This document shows, piece by piece, positions 1-9,620 of a stretch of 64,000 nt of DNA (within the stretch, counting starts at the first letter, position 1; the number at the start of each line of letters is the position of its first letter). The stretch lies in the NCBI GenBank assembly GCA_965222755.1, contig CBDCUK010000001.1, positions 496,001 through 560,000 of the forward strand. The letters are read 5' to 3'. The stretch is from JABABV01 sp965222755. GTDB taxonomy: Bacteria > Bacillota_I > Bacilli_A > Mycoplasmatales > JABABV01. The notes under the pieces are model-generated. The model worked only from the letters and a program-made list of their open reading frames with translations, had not been told where the DNA came from and searched no databases. The position numbers were made by a program, and so were the translations under genes.

Positions 1-71
1 GTTCAACAAAAAATTCCAATAAAACTAATTACTAATCCCAATGATAACCAACAGTATAAAATTTTACGCAT
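1..71 (-). CDS. N-terminus of an unidentified protein, cut by the window edge
   Basis: Only the first 23 residues are visible. They begin MRKILYCW and continue as a hydrophobic stretch (LGLVISFIGIFCW), read with TGA as Trp. A GGAG lies 5 nt before the ATG. The short basic start followed by a hydrophobic run suggests a signal peptide or membrane anchor. The gene lies downstream of rbgA on the same strand. The function cannot be told from this fragment. Confidence 0.55.
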
Positions 72-174
72 AAATTCTCCTTTGAAAATTAAATTTATAC
101 TCCAAGTTTATTATAAATATATTAATATATCAAGTTTATTAAAATTAATAACTGTTAATATTATTTAACACTTA

Positions 175-1047
175 TTAATTTCGGGGCTTTTCAAAAGAAA
201 CAAGACCAAATAATTGGTTTTCAACATCTTTTAAAAGTCGCGTTTGAGCGAATTGTTCTAAAACTGTAATATCTTGATGAATTTTATTATATTTTTTAGC
301 AATTGCTAATCAGTAATCTTGATATGATTGCATATCGTTTAATTTAATATTCTTACTTATATATAATTCTTCTAAACGATTTTGATAATTTTTATACAAA
401 AATAATAAACAAGTTCGCGCTACTAAATCAAGAGGTAAAATTGTTTGTCTGATTGTATTAATTCAAGCAAGTGCCAAAGCACTATTTTGATCATTAAATT
501 TTGGTCATAAAATTCCGGGGCTATCAATAATATCAATTTCATGTTTTGTCTTAATTCATTGTTGATTTTTAGTAACTCCTGGTCTATTAGCAACAACTGC
601 AACTTTTTGACCAGCTAAAGCATTAATTAAGGTTGATTTACCAACATTAGGAATTCCCATAATTAAAATTCTTAAACGCGGTTTAATGATGCCTCGCTTT
701 TTCTCTTTTAAAATTTTTGGTTTTAAAATAACTTTAATTTTATTAACTAGTTTATTAACGTTGGATTTAGAAATATTTTTAACAGCTATAGTTCAAACGT
801 CTTGATTTTGGTTTTTGAAATTACTAACTCATAATTTCGTAATTTCTGGGTCTGCTAGATCTGCTTTTGTTAATAAATATAAAACGGGTTTGTTATTAAC
901 GATTTCTTTTAGTTCTGGATTTAAACTGGCATGGGGTGCTCGCGCATCTAACAAAACAACAAATAAATCAATTAATTTACGTTTCTCAATAATTAATCGC
1001 TTCGCTTTTGCCATGTGACCTGGATATCATTGGATGACTTGATTCAT
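175..1047 (-). CDS. rbgA: Ribosome biogenesis GTPase A (RbgA/YlqF)
   Basis: A 290-aa circularly permuted GTPase needed for late assembly of the 50S subunit. The N-terminus MNQVIQWYPGHMAKAKR is diagnostic and needs TGA as Trp at residue 7. The permuted motif order is visible: DARAP at 34-38 and the G4 motif TKAD at about 60-63 come before the P-loop GIPNVGKS at about 131-138. Length is normal for the family. A ggagg-type ribosome binding site lies about 7 nt before the ATG. The tRNA-Leu gene and its terminator lie upstream, so rbgA probably has its own promoter in the AT-rich gap after the terminator. The assignment is secure; the function is from family knowledge. Confidence 0.96.
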
Positions 1048-1111
1048 ATTTAATCCTCCTATTTTTAATTATACATTTTATATTAATATGGTGCTATTTA
1101 GTAATAAGAAT

Positions 1112-1140
1112 AAAAAAAAGAGACAACATTAGTCTCCTTT
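1112..1140 (-). terminator. Rho-independent terminator after tRNA-Leu
   Basis: Read on the minus strand, a GGAGAC/GTCTC stem is followed by a run of eight T. It sits just downstream of the tRNA-Leu 3' end and before rbgA, so it should end the tRNA transcript. Confidence 0.75.
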
Positions 1141-1161
1141 TAAATGCTCATTACAAACATA

Positions 1162-1247
1162 TGGTGCCCGAGGCCGGACTTGAACCGGCACAGGATAAAT
1201 CCCGGGGGATTTTAAGTCCCCTGCGTCTACCATTCCGCCACCCGGGC
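1162..1247 (-). tRNA. tRNA-Leu (anticodon TAA)
   Basis: An 86-nt class II tRNA with a long variable arm. The acceptor stem GCCCGGG pairs with CTCGGGC, the T-loop is GGTTCAAGTCC, the anticodon loop reads CTTAAAA (anticodon TAA), and the CCA end is encoded. It stands alone between rbgA and the regulator gene. Confidence 0.96.
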
Positions 1248-1339
1248 AAAAAGTTAATGCATAGTTCTTTATGAACCAGCATTACTATTTTATCAAAAAA
1301 AATAAAAATTACAATAGAATCTTTATAATTATTGAAAAA

Positions 1340-2011
1340 TTATTTCAAAATAAAACCTTTACTATGAACTGAGTGAATATAATCTTTATTAATTTTTTGT
1401 CTTAAACGAAAAATATATTGAGAAACTAATCGGGATTGATCTTCTTTATATCCTCAAACTTCACTTAAAATCATTGCTTTAGAAACGAATTCTCCAGCAT
1501 TAACAATTAGAAGTTTTAAAAGTTCAAATTCAGTTTGAGATAAATTGACTTTTACATCATTTAAAAAAAATTGACGATTAATTAAATTAATTCTTAGGTT
1601 TTTATAATATAAATCAGTATCTTTTAAGTAGCGATCTGCTTTTCGTCTGAGTACGTTACGAATTTTAGCCATAATATAAGCATCAGAATTATCAACTGAC
1701 ATAATATAATCAACTGTTTTATTAGACAACTTAATGGCTTCTGTTTCAGAAAAAGATTTTGTTAAATAAATTGAGTGAACGTGCAAATTGCGTTCTCTTA
1801 ATTTATTAAACCAAGCATTAGTGATTTTTGATAAACGAGTTCATTCAAAAATAATGACATGAACTTTTTGATCAACAAGTGAATTTAATGCTTTGCTATT
1901 AATAAAATTAACTTCTATTTTATAATATCTTTTAATTTTATTAAGTAATGTTTTCACACGACTGAAATTTTCTTCATCATTAACAATTCATATTTGAGCT
2001 TTAGTTTTCAT
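1340..2011 (-). CDS. Orphan OmpR-family regulator with a degenerate receiver domain
   Basis: 223 aa. Residues about 1-120 have the fold pattern of a response-regulator receiver (start AQIWIVNDEEN, like the usual IVDDE). The phosphoacceptor Asp position reads IIFEW, placing Glu56 there, and the conserved Lys region (usually DYITKPF) reads DYIMSVDN. Residues about 130-223 are a clear OmpR-type winged helix: SQTEFELLKLLIVNAGEFVSK, then SRLVSQYIFRLRQKI and the wing VHSKGFIL. It probably binds DNA but cannot be phosphorylated in the usual way. It starts 16 nt after crr, so the two should share a transcript. No histidine kinase gene is in the window. The family is confident; target and signal are unknown. 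Confidence 0.85.
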
Positions 2012-2027
2012 AATTAAAAAACACTAA

Positions 2028-2504
2028 TTATTTAATTCTGAAAATAGGTTCGCCAACTTTAACTTGCCCCATTTTGATAATTTCTAATTTGTGTGAATCT
2101 AGCGTATCGCTTGTGATCACAATTGGAGATATTGTACTTTTAGCTTTTGCTTCGATTAATTTTAAATCTGCAACTACTAATGGATCTCCAGCTTTGATAG
2201 CGTCACCTTGTTTAACTTGAACGTCAAATCCGGCACCTTCCATAGCTACTGTTTCTAAACCGATATGTAATAAAATATTGAATCCTTTTTTATGTTTAAT
2301 TCCATAAGCATGTCCTGATGGAAATACTGCTCCTAAAACACCATCAATTGGTGAAACAAAATTACCATTATCTGGAATAATAGCTACTCCATCACCAATA
2401 ATTTTATCAGAGAATACTTGATCCGGAACTTCGCTTACTGAAACAATACGACCAGAAACTGGCGCATAAATTACAACTTCTTTTTTACGAGAAAACAATC
2501 CCAT
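2028..2504 (-). CDS. crr: PTS glucose-type EIIA component (Crr)
   Basis: A 158-aa free-standing EIIA(Glc)-type protein that passes phosphate from HPr to the EIIB domain. The active-site His80 lies in NILLHIGLETV, and a second conserved His65 lies in SGHAYG. The length matches stand-alone EIIA, and neither ptsG copy next door carries an A domain, so this protein probably serves both. A strong AGGAGGAATT ribosome binding site precedes the ATG. The regulator gene follows by 16 nt. In other Firmicutes EIIA domains also act as regulatory partners, which makes that neighbour notable. Confidence 0.95.
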   Translation of the reverse strand: MGLFSRKKEVVIYAPVSGRIVSVSEVPDQVFSDKIIGDGVAIIPDNGNFVSPIDGVLGAVFPSGHAYGIKHKKGFNILLHIGLETVAMEGAGFDVQVKQGDAIKAGDPLVVADLKLIEAKAKSTISPIVITSDTLDSHKLEIIKMGQVKVGEPIFRIK

Positions 2505-2581
2505 TTTTAATTCCTCCTCAGGAAATATTGAATATTATTATAACTAAATTATTATAACAAGTTTTTGGCATTTGTAAAACA

Positions 2582-2622
2582 AAAAATAAAAATCTATTTT
2601 TTGTTTTAAGATTTTTATTTTT
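2582..2622 (-). terminator. Terminator after ptsG copy 1
   Basis: A 14-bp inverted repeat (AAAAATAAAAATCT paired with AGATTTTTATTTTT) lies 15 nt past the ptsG-1 stop codon. It separates the ptsG transcript from crr. Confidence 0.7.
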
Positions 2623-2636
2623 TTAAGAGTTGATAT

Positions 2637-4403
2637 TTAGTTTATTTTTTTGGGTGATTTATTAATATAATCGTTAATTCTAGATTTAACAACATTGGCT
2701 TTTCCACCTAAAATAACTTGAATACTATTAGTTCCTTTTCCAATAATTCCAAATGATCCTAATTTTTTTAAAGATCCTTCGTTGATTAAAGAACCATTAT
2801 TTAGTGTTAGTCTTAAGCGAGTAGCACAAGCATTAACGATTTTTAAATTAGCAACCCCTCCTAAAGCTTTGATAAAGTTTTTCGTTTCTAATAATCTAGC
2901 TGCTTCTTTAGTAGTTGAATTGCCATTAGATTTTTGAGCTTTGTATTCTGCTTTACTCATTAATCTAACACTATCCCCATCATCACTACGACCGGGAGTT
3001 TTAATATCTCATTTATTAATTGCTCAATAAAAGACAAAGTAATAAATCGGAATTAAAGGTAAACCGATTACAAATATCATATATGGTTTTGTACCTAGTT
3101 CAAATGGTAATCAACCATAAATACATCAATCAATAATTCCGCCAGAGAACGTCATTCCAACATGCGCTCCTAAAAGATTTAGTAGCATAAATGATAACGC
3201 TGCCATTAAAGCATGGAACCCTCAGAATAATAATGGCGCTAAGAATAAGAATGTAAATTCAATTGGTTCAGTGATCCCTGTTAACATTGAAGTTAACGCA
3301 GCTGATCCAATAATTCCTGTTGCTTCACGACGAAATTCTAATTTAGAACTCATAATCATTGCTGCCGCTGCTGCAGGTAGACCAAAAATCATTGTTGTAT
3401 ATTGACCTTGGTCAAAACGACCTAAGTTAAGACCATATAAATGTTTTAGATCTTGAAAGTTGATCGAATTATTATCAGCGGCAAACCACATATTAATATC
3501 ACCACTGCTTGGTTTAACAGTAAACACTTTATGGGCTAGTGCAAAATCTTGAGCTATTGTATTACCTTTATGAATCGCAACAGTAGTTCCATCAATATGT
3601 AATGTCCCACTAGCGATAGCAGTTGTAGCACTATTAAAAGTTCCTCCAGCTGATGAAAATCATAATGGCGTATAGAAAGCATGGTGTAGTCCAAAAGGCG
3701 TTAGTGCTTTCTCTAAATAACCAAAAACAAATGAATCCATTCCGCCTGGTCATTTAGCGGAGTGATTCCCAAACCAAGCAAAGCCTTGCCCGATATATGG
3801 TCATACGAATAAGAATATTAAAGCTACTGGAATAATAGCTAAAAATGTAATGATTGGGACGAATCTAATTCCTGAAAAGAATGACACGATTGGGTGAAAT
3901 TCAATTTTATAGAATTTGTTATACATTAATGCCGAAATTGCACCAACAGTAATTCCACCAAACACTGATGTTTGTAATGATACCATTCCATCATTATTAT
4001 TAAAAATTGCTGGTGTTCAATTGTGTTTTCAAAATAAATTATAAGACTTAACAACATTACCATCCATATTTGGTGAAATAAATGCTGCTTGTGCTGCATT
4101 AAATACTAATCAAGCAATTACAGCTGTTAGTGCTGCTCCACCAGCATCAGTTGTAAAAGTGATTGCAATTGCAACGGCAAATAAAATTGGTAAGTTACCA
4201 AAAATTACATCTCCTGATCCTTTCACGAAATTAGCAAAAGTGATAAAACTATTTCAGCCTTCACTTAAATTGTCAACTCCATGAAAGTGTGAGGCTACAA
4301 TATTAACCATTGCACTCCCAATACCAAGAAATAATCCGGCAATTGGTAATAGCGAAATCGGTAACATGAATCCCCGAGATAGTTGAGAAATTCTTTCTTT
4401 CAT
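2637..4403 (-). CDS. ptsG: PTS glucose-family EIICB permease, copy 1
   Basis: 588 aa. The EIIC membrane domain comes first (start MKERISQLSRGFMLPISLLP; GAAALTAVIAWLVFNAAQAA; GITEPIEFTFLFLAP) and a cytoplasmic EIIB domain ends the protein, with the phospho-Cys at about residue 526 in VNACATRLRL. There is no EIIA domain. Several Trp are TGA. It imports and phosphorylates a hexose, probably glucose, with EIIA from crr and HPr/EI from ptsH/ptsI nearby. GGAGAACATA sits just before the ATG. It is a tandem duplicate of the gene at 4767-6509, with blocks of perfect DNA identity. The promoter and a hairpin leader lie upstream. Substrate specificity of each copy is inferred. Confidence 0.93.
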
Positions 4404-4429
4404 TATGTTCTCCTGTTTATAAAATTTAA

Positions 4430-4523
4430 TAAATATAAAAATGAGATATCAAGTAATCAACATTAATCTACTACTACTTATGTCTCACTTTTCATTGTAA
4501 AGCATTATTATCATAAATGTAAA
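4430..4523 (-). promoter_or_regulatory. Promoter and hairpin leader of ptsG copy 1
   Basis: On the minus strand a TTTACA box (4518-4523), an 18-nt spacer and TACAAT (4494-4499) form a sigma-70-type promoter. About 6 nt downstream an imperfect inverted repeat begins (GAGACATAAGTA at about 4475-4486 with TACTTGATATCTC at 4443-4455), followed by ATTTTTAT. The same arrangement occurs before ptsG copy 2. This is consistent with a promoter-proximal attenuator. Confidence 0.5.
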
Positions 4524-4544
4524 TAGAAAATAATAAAAATATTT

Positions 4545-4680
4545 AATAAAAACCCTATTAACAAAGGTTTTTATTTCTTAAAATTCTGTAATTTATCATT
4601 AATTTTAAAATAAAAAGTTAGTTTTTTAATAAAATTAATGATAAATCGCTTTTTTTAAGATTTAATAGCGATTAACAAAA
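4545..4680. repeat. Cluster of three inverted repeats between the ptsG genes
   Basis: Three separate dyads sit in this gene-free stretch: a perfect 16-bp arm pair (4591-4606 with 4631-4646), a 7-bp pair AATCGCT/AGCGATT (4644-4650 with 4667-4673), and a 9-bp pair ATAAAAACC/GGTTTTTAT (4546-4554 with 4566-4574). No open reading frame of note is present. The last dyad could act as a terminator on either strand. Confidence 0.5.
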
Positions 4681-4717
4681 ATCTAAATTAAATTTCGGAA
4701 ATTACTAATAAAAAAAA

Positions 4718-4750
4718 TAAAAACACCAATATAAAAAAGGTGTTTTTATT
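4718..4750 (-). terminator. Terminator after ptsG copy 2
   Basis: The stem AAAAACACC/GGTGTTTTT is followed on the minus strand by a long T-rich run, 17 nt past the ptsG-2 stop. Confidence 0.8.
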
Positions 4751-4766
4751 TTTTATTTTTTAAAAG

Positions 4767-6509
4767 TTATTTTGTTTGTTCTTTAAGATAGTCGTTAATT
4801 CTTGATTTAACAACACTAGCTTTTCCACCTAAAATAACTTGAATACTATTAGTTCCTTTACCAACGATTCCAAATGCCCCTAATTTTTTCAAGGCATTTT
4901 CATCGATTAGACTTCCATCATTTAATGTCAATCTTAATCTAGTAGCACAAGCATTAACAACTTTTAAGTTGCTCTTGCCACCTAAAGCTTTAATAAAGTG
5001 TTTCGTTTCGGATAATTTAGATGATTTTTTATCATCACTATTATCGGATTTCTGTTTAGCTTTATATTCGGCTTTTGTAATCATTGCAATATCGTTATCG
5101 AGTTCGTTCCGACCCGGTGTTTGAATATCCCATTTATTAATTGCTCAGTAAAAGACAAAGTAATAAATTGGAATTAAAGGTATACCAATTAAGAATACCA
5201 TATATGGTTTTGTACCTAATGTGAATGGTAATCAACCATAAATACATCAATCAATAATTCCTCCAGAGAACGTCATTCCAACATGCGCTCCTAAAAGATT
5301 CATTAACATAAATGACACTGCTGCCATAATACAATGGAACCCTCAGAATAATAATGGCGCTAAGAATAAGAATGTAAATTCAATTGGTTCAGTGATCCCT
5401 GTTAACATTGAAGTTAACGCAGCTGATCCAATAATTCCTGTTGCTTCACGACGAAATTGTGGTTTAGCAGACATAATCATTGCAACTGCTGCAGCTGGTA
5501 ATCCAAAAATCATAAATGGATATTTACCTTGATCAAAACGACCTAGGTTAAGACCATATAAATGTTTTAGATCTTGAAAATTCATTGAGTTATTATCAGC
5601 GGCAAATCACATATTGATATCCCCGCTACTGCTCGCGTTGAAAGCAACTCCAGCTATAGCAAAATCATGAGCTATAGTGTCTCCTTTATGAATTGCAATT
5701 GCGTGTCCGGCAACATGAAATGTTCCGCTAGCAATAGCTACTGTATCACCGTTTAATGTTCCACCAGCTGATGAAAATCATAATGGTGTATAGAAAGCAT
5801 GGTGTAATCCAAATGGGATTAGTGCTCTTTCAATATAACCAAAAACAAATGAATCCATTCCGCCTGGTCATTTAGCGGAGTGATTCCCAAACCAAGCAAA
5901 GCCTTGCCCGATATATGGTCATACGAATAAGAATATTAAAGCTACTGGAATAATAGCTAAAAATGTAATGATTGGGACGAATCTAATTCCTGAAAAGAAT
6001 GACACGATTGGGTGAAATTCAATTTTATAGAATTTGTTATACATTAATGCTGAGATTGCACCAACAATAATCCCACCAAATACTGATGTTTGTAATGATA
6101 CCATTCCATCATTGTTTGTAAAAATGGCAGATGATCAATCATGTTTTCAAAACAAACTAAATGTTCCGTCTGTATTAGCTGTAATTAATGATGCTTGCGC
6201 TGCATTAAATACTAATCAAGCAATTACAGCTGTTAGTGCTGCTCCACCAGCATCAGTTGTAAAAGTGATTGCGATTGCAACGGCAAATAAAATTGGTAAG
6301 TTACCAAAAATTACATCTCCTGATCCTTTCACAAAATTAGCAAAAGTAATAAAACTATTTCAACCTTCACTTAAATGGTCGATCCCATGAAAGTGAGAAG
6401 ATACCACATTAACCATTGCGCTCCCAATACCAAGAAATAATCCGGCAATTGGTAATAGCGAAATCGGTAACATGAATCCCCGAGATAGTTGAGAAATTCT
6501 GTCTTTCAT
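4767..6509 (-). CDS. ptsG: PTS glucose-family EIICB permease, copy 2
   Basis: 580 aa with the same EIIC-EIIB layout as the next gene. It starts MKDRISQLSRGFMLP, has the conserved GITEPIEFTF segment, and has the EIIB phospho-Cys at about residue 521 in VNACATRLRL. It lacks an EIIA domain and depends on crr, ptsH and ptsI. It differs from copy 1 mainly in the periplasmic-facing loops of EIIC and in the linker before EIIB, while other blocks are identical at DNA level. GGAGGATAG precedes the ATG. It lies directly after the ptsI operon but has its own promoter and hairpin leader. Different substrate or expression for the two copies is possible but unproven. Confidence 0.93.
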
Positions 6510-6564
6510 TCTATCCTCCTATTTTTCAATTTTTTATTTTATTTTATTTAATATATTAAACTAC

Positions 6565-6649
6565 AAAAAAATGAGATAATTTTATATTGATTTAACAATA
6601 TTAAAACACACTCATTTTAATTGTATAACAATTTAGTTGTAAATGTAAA
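6565..6649 (-). promoter_or_regulatory. Promoter and terminator-like hairpin leader of ptsG copy 2
   Basis: Minus strand: TTTACA (6644-6649), a 16-nt spacer, TATACA (6622-6627), then almost at once a dyad with arms TTTTAATATTG and CAATATAAAA flanked by GAG...CTC (6573-6613), ending in ATTTTTTT. The hairpin looks like an intrinsic terminator but lies after the promoter. It could also end the upstream ptsI transcript. Confidence 0.55.
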
Positions 6650-6665
6650 TATAAAATAATATATT

Positions 6666-7010
6666 TTATAATTCGTATAAAGCAGAAACACCAATTAGAA
6701 TAGATAGAATTCCACAAATAATTGCAAAACTTGGTTGCCCTTTAGCAAAGAAATTAAGTTTTTTATCAGCTTCTAAACTAACGGCACTTTTACGTGCTTT
6801 TGAAAAACGCTCTTTGTAATTGTCTTTACTTTTATGCGAAAATCCATCTCTAATATTTATTTCACGAATAATTTTTTGTTTAGCTACATTTAATTTTTTT
6901 GTTGAACTTAAATATCACCATAAAGATAATCCTGCACAGACCATCATTACTACAAAACCAATGATTGCCCCTCAAAAGACATTGCCTGAATTTAATAATA
7001 AATTAATCAT
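6666..7010 (-). CDS. Small two-helix membrane protein coupled to ptsI
   Basis: 114 aa, not recognised as a named family. A hydrophobic helix lies near residues 9-35 (FWGAIIGFVVMMVCAGLSLW), followed by a basic middle rich in Lys and Arg (about 38-90), then a second hydrophobic helix near the C-terminus (AIICGILSILIGVSALY). Both termini would lie on the same side of the membrane. Its ATG overlaps the ptsI stop by one base (TAATG), so it is probably translationally coupled to Enzyme I. A role in PTS function or membrane organisation is only a guess from context. Confidence 0.75.
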
Positions 7011-8737
7011 TATTTGTTAATCTTTTCATTAAATTCATCAACTAGTTTTTGAACTTCTTCAGCAGTTTCACAATCTAGTGCTGCTTGAGCTAATTTTTGA
7101 ACTTGAGGAATTTCTAATTTAGCAATTAAAGCACGGGTTCTTAAAATTGAAGATGCCGACATTGAAAGTTCGTGGATTCCCATTCCAACAAGAATAGAAA
7201 CAGCAGCTGGATCTCCAGCCATTTCTCCACACATACCTGTTCAAATATTATGTTTTTTACCAGCAATAATTACATTATTAACTAATGTTAGAATTGAGGG
7301 ATTTAATGGTTGGTATAAATATGAAACTGATTCATTCATACGATCAGCTGCCATAGTATACTGAATTAAATCATTAGTTCCGATTGAAAAGAAATCAACA
7401 TATTTAGCTAATTTTTCAGCAATTACTGCTGCTGCTGGAACTTCAATCATCATTCCAATTTCGATATCATTAGCAAATGTAATATTTTCTTTAGTTAATT
7501 CTGCTTTCGTTTCATCTAAGAAAGCAATTGAATCTTTTAATTCTTGAACAGTAGCAATTAAAGGAAACATAATTGCTAATTTACCATGATTAGATGCTCT
7601 TAATAAAGCTCGTAGTTGTGTTCTAAAAATTTCTTTACGATCAAGACATAAACGAATTGCTCGATAACCTAGGAAAGGATTCATTTCCACTGGGAATTTA
7701 AAGTAATCTAGTGTCTTGTCTCCACCAATATCTAAAGTACGGATAACAACGCGTTTTCCATTCATTAAAATTAATGCTTCTTTGTAAGCATTATATTGCG
7801 TTTCTTCAGTTGGTCATTCTGGACTATCCATATATAGAAATTCTGAACGGAATAATCCAACAGCTTCTCCACCAACTTCATTAACTTGCGCAACATCTTT
7901 GGGACTACCAATATTTCCAGCAACTTCAATAGCTTGATTATCTTTCGTAAAAGTATTTTTGTTTTTGTACTTTTCTAATAATAATTTTTCTTGTTTTTGT
8001 GTTGCAATTAATGTTTGGTGCCCGATAATTTCTTTTTCAGTTGGATTAATAATTACATATCCAGCATTACCATTAATAATTAATTGATCTCCATCACTAC
8101 AACTGCTAGTAATATTTTTTAATCCTAAAACTGCAGGAATTCCTAAAGAACGTGCCATAATAGCTGCATGTGATGTACGTCCACCAATATTAGTGGCAAA
8201 ACCTAAAACATATTCTTTATTTAAAATAGCTGTTTGTGATGGTGTTAAATCATCACTTACTAAAATAACTTTTTCACTAATAGAAGCTAGGTCAACTTCA
8301 GTTTTATTAGCGATAATTAATTGAATACGGTGACAAACATCTTTAATGTCTGCTGCGCGTTCTTGCATATATTCGTTATCCATATTAGAGAATAAATTAA
8401 CATATTTTTGTTGAATAGTTGCTAATGCATATCCGGCATTACAATTTTGGTTTTTGATAATTACTTTAATTTCATCAATCATAGATGGATCGTTGGCAAT
8501 TTGTAAATGAGCATTAAAAATAGCTAATTTATCTTCACCTAAATTATTTTTACTAGCATTAGTAATTAATTGCTTAATTTGTTCTGATGCTTTTACGACT
8601 GCTTGATTTAAAGTTTTAATCTCTATTTCTGGTTTACCAATTTTTTTGCTAAGATCTAATTCTTCTTCGATAATACGCAATACTTTAGCTTGCGAAATTC
8701 CCTCAGAAGCATTAATACCTTTTATTGTTTTACTCAT
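7010..8737 (-). CDS. ptsI: Phosphoenolpyruvate-protein phosphotransferase (PTS Enzyme I)
   Basis: 575 aa. Enzyme I takes phosphate from PEP and gives it to HPr. The start MSKTIKGINASEGIS is preceded by GAAGGAGTTCGT. A longer in-frame extension upstream has no ribosome binding site. The active-site His190 lies in GGRTSHAAIMARSLG. The C-terminal PEP-binding barrel shows the TLDIGGDK, GYRAIRLCL and FSIGTNDLIQYTMAADR motifs, and the Cys in NIWTGMCGEMAGDP. Three Trp are encoded by TGA. It lies 146 nt downstream of ptsH, with a terminator between, so the two may be separately transcribed. Confidence 0.97.
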
Positions 8738-8824
8738 ACGAACTCCTTCAAAGTTATTGTTGTTAAAAATGAAATATACGAATAATCTTATTTTACTACT
8801 TTTTGACAAAAAATGCTAAAGAAA

Positions 8825-8856
8825 ATAAAAAAAATAACAATTAATTGTTATTTTAA
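8825..8856 (-). terminator. Terminator after ptsH
   Basis: AAAATAACAAT/ATTGTTATTTT forms a perfect stem followed on the minus strand by a T-rich run. It lies 28 nt past the ptsH stop. Confidence 0.8.
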
Positions 8857-8883
8857 AAATTTGCTTCGTTAATCAAAGTAGAT

Positions 8884-9147
8884 TTAAATAATCTTATTAT
8901 CTTTCATTACTAATTCGATTGCGGCAATTGCTTTTTCAGCATCGTCGCCTTCTGCATTAATTTCAAATTCTGAATTTGTTCTAACAGCAAGTGCCATTAC
9001 ATTCATAATTGATTTTAAGTTAGCAGTTTCTCCATTAACAGAAAGTGTAATTTGAGAATTAAACTTTGATGATGCAGAAACTAATAATGACGCTGGGCGT
9101 GCATGTAATCCAACCGGATCAATAATTTTACCTCTTAGAATTGCCAT
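8884..9147 (-). CDS. ptsH: Phosphocarrier protein HPr
   Basis: An 87-aa HPr. The catalytic His15 lies in PVGLHARPAS, and the regulatory Ser46 is present in LKSIMNVMAL, so regulation by HPr kinase is possible. It carries phosphate from Enzyme I to EIIA. The start MAILRGKI follows an AGGAG about 10 nt upstream. The longer in-frame extension reads through the tRNA-Gly gene and is not real. It lies just downstream of three tRNA genes. Confidence 0.97.
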   Translation of the reverse strand: MAILRGKIIDPVGLHARPASLLVSASSKFNSQITLSVNGETANLKSIMNVMALAVRTNSEFEINAEGDDAEKAIAAIELVMKDNKII

Positions 9148-9216
9148 TGTTGTTATTCTCCTAAACGTGTTCGTTATAAAAAGTGATTTAGTTTTGGTGT
9201 ATAAATCATATACAAA

Positions 9217-9290
9217 TGGAGCGGGTGAAGGGAATCGAACCCTCACAGTCAGCTTGGAAGGCTGAAGTTCTACCATTAAACTACACCCGC
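9217..9290 (-). tRNA. tRNA-Gly (anticodon TCC)
   Basis: 74 nt including encoded CCA. Acceptor GCGGGTG/CACCCGC, anticodon loop CTTCCAA, and T-arm GGGTTCGATTCCC are all intact. It is part of a Cys-Arg-Gly tRNA cluster transcribed toward ptsH. Confidence 0.96.
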
Positions 9291-9406
9291 AAAAGTATAA
9301 GTAATTATATAACAAAATTATTATTTGTCAATAGCATAAATATATTTTTATACAATTACTTTAATTAAATTTATTAAATATATAAGGTCGTTTAATAAAA
9401 ACGATA

Positions 9407-9483
9407 TGGCGCGCCTACCAGGACTTGAACCCGGAACCTCTTGATCCGTAGTCAAACGCTCTATCCAATTGAGCTACAGGCGC
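9407..9483 (-). tRNA. tRNA-Arg (anticodon ACG)
   Basis: 77 nt including encoded CCA. Acceptor GCGCCTG/TAGGCGC (one G-T pair), anticodon loop CTACGGA and T-loop GGTTCAAGTCC. ACG is expected to be edited to inosine for CGN reading. Confidence 0.96.
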
Positions 9484-9489
9484 ATATAA

Positions 9490-9563
9490 TGGAGGTGCGA
9501 ATCGGATTTGAACCGACGATCAAGGAGTTGCAGTCCTATGCCTTACCGCTTGGCTACCGCACC
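9490..9563 (-). tRNA. tRNA-Cys (anticodon GCA)
   Basis: 74 nt including encoded CCA. Acceptor GGTGCGG/TCGCACC, anticodon loop CTGCAAC and T-loop GGTTCAAATCC. It is separated from tRNA-Arg by 6 nt, so the two are co-transcribed. Confidence 0.96.
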
Positions 9564-9620
9564 GATTACACCAAAATATGATATCATAAACCTTATTAAA
9601 AAACAATAATTTAATTTATT

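Noticed and set aside
9148..9315. N-terminal extension of ptsH
   Set aside because: The frame runs through the tRNA-Gly gene; the HPr start at 9147 has a ribosome binding site and standard length.
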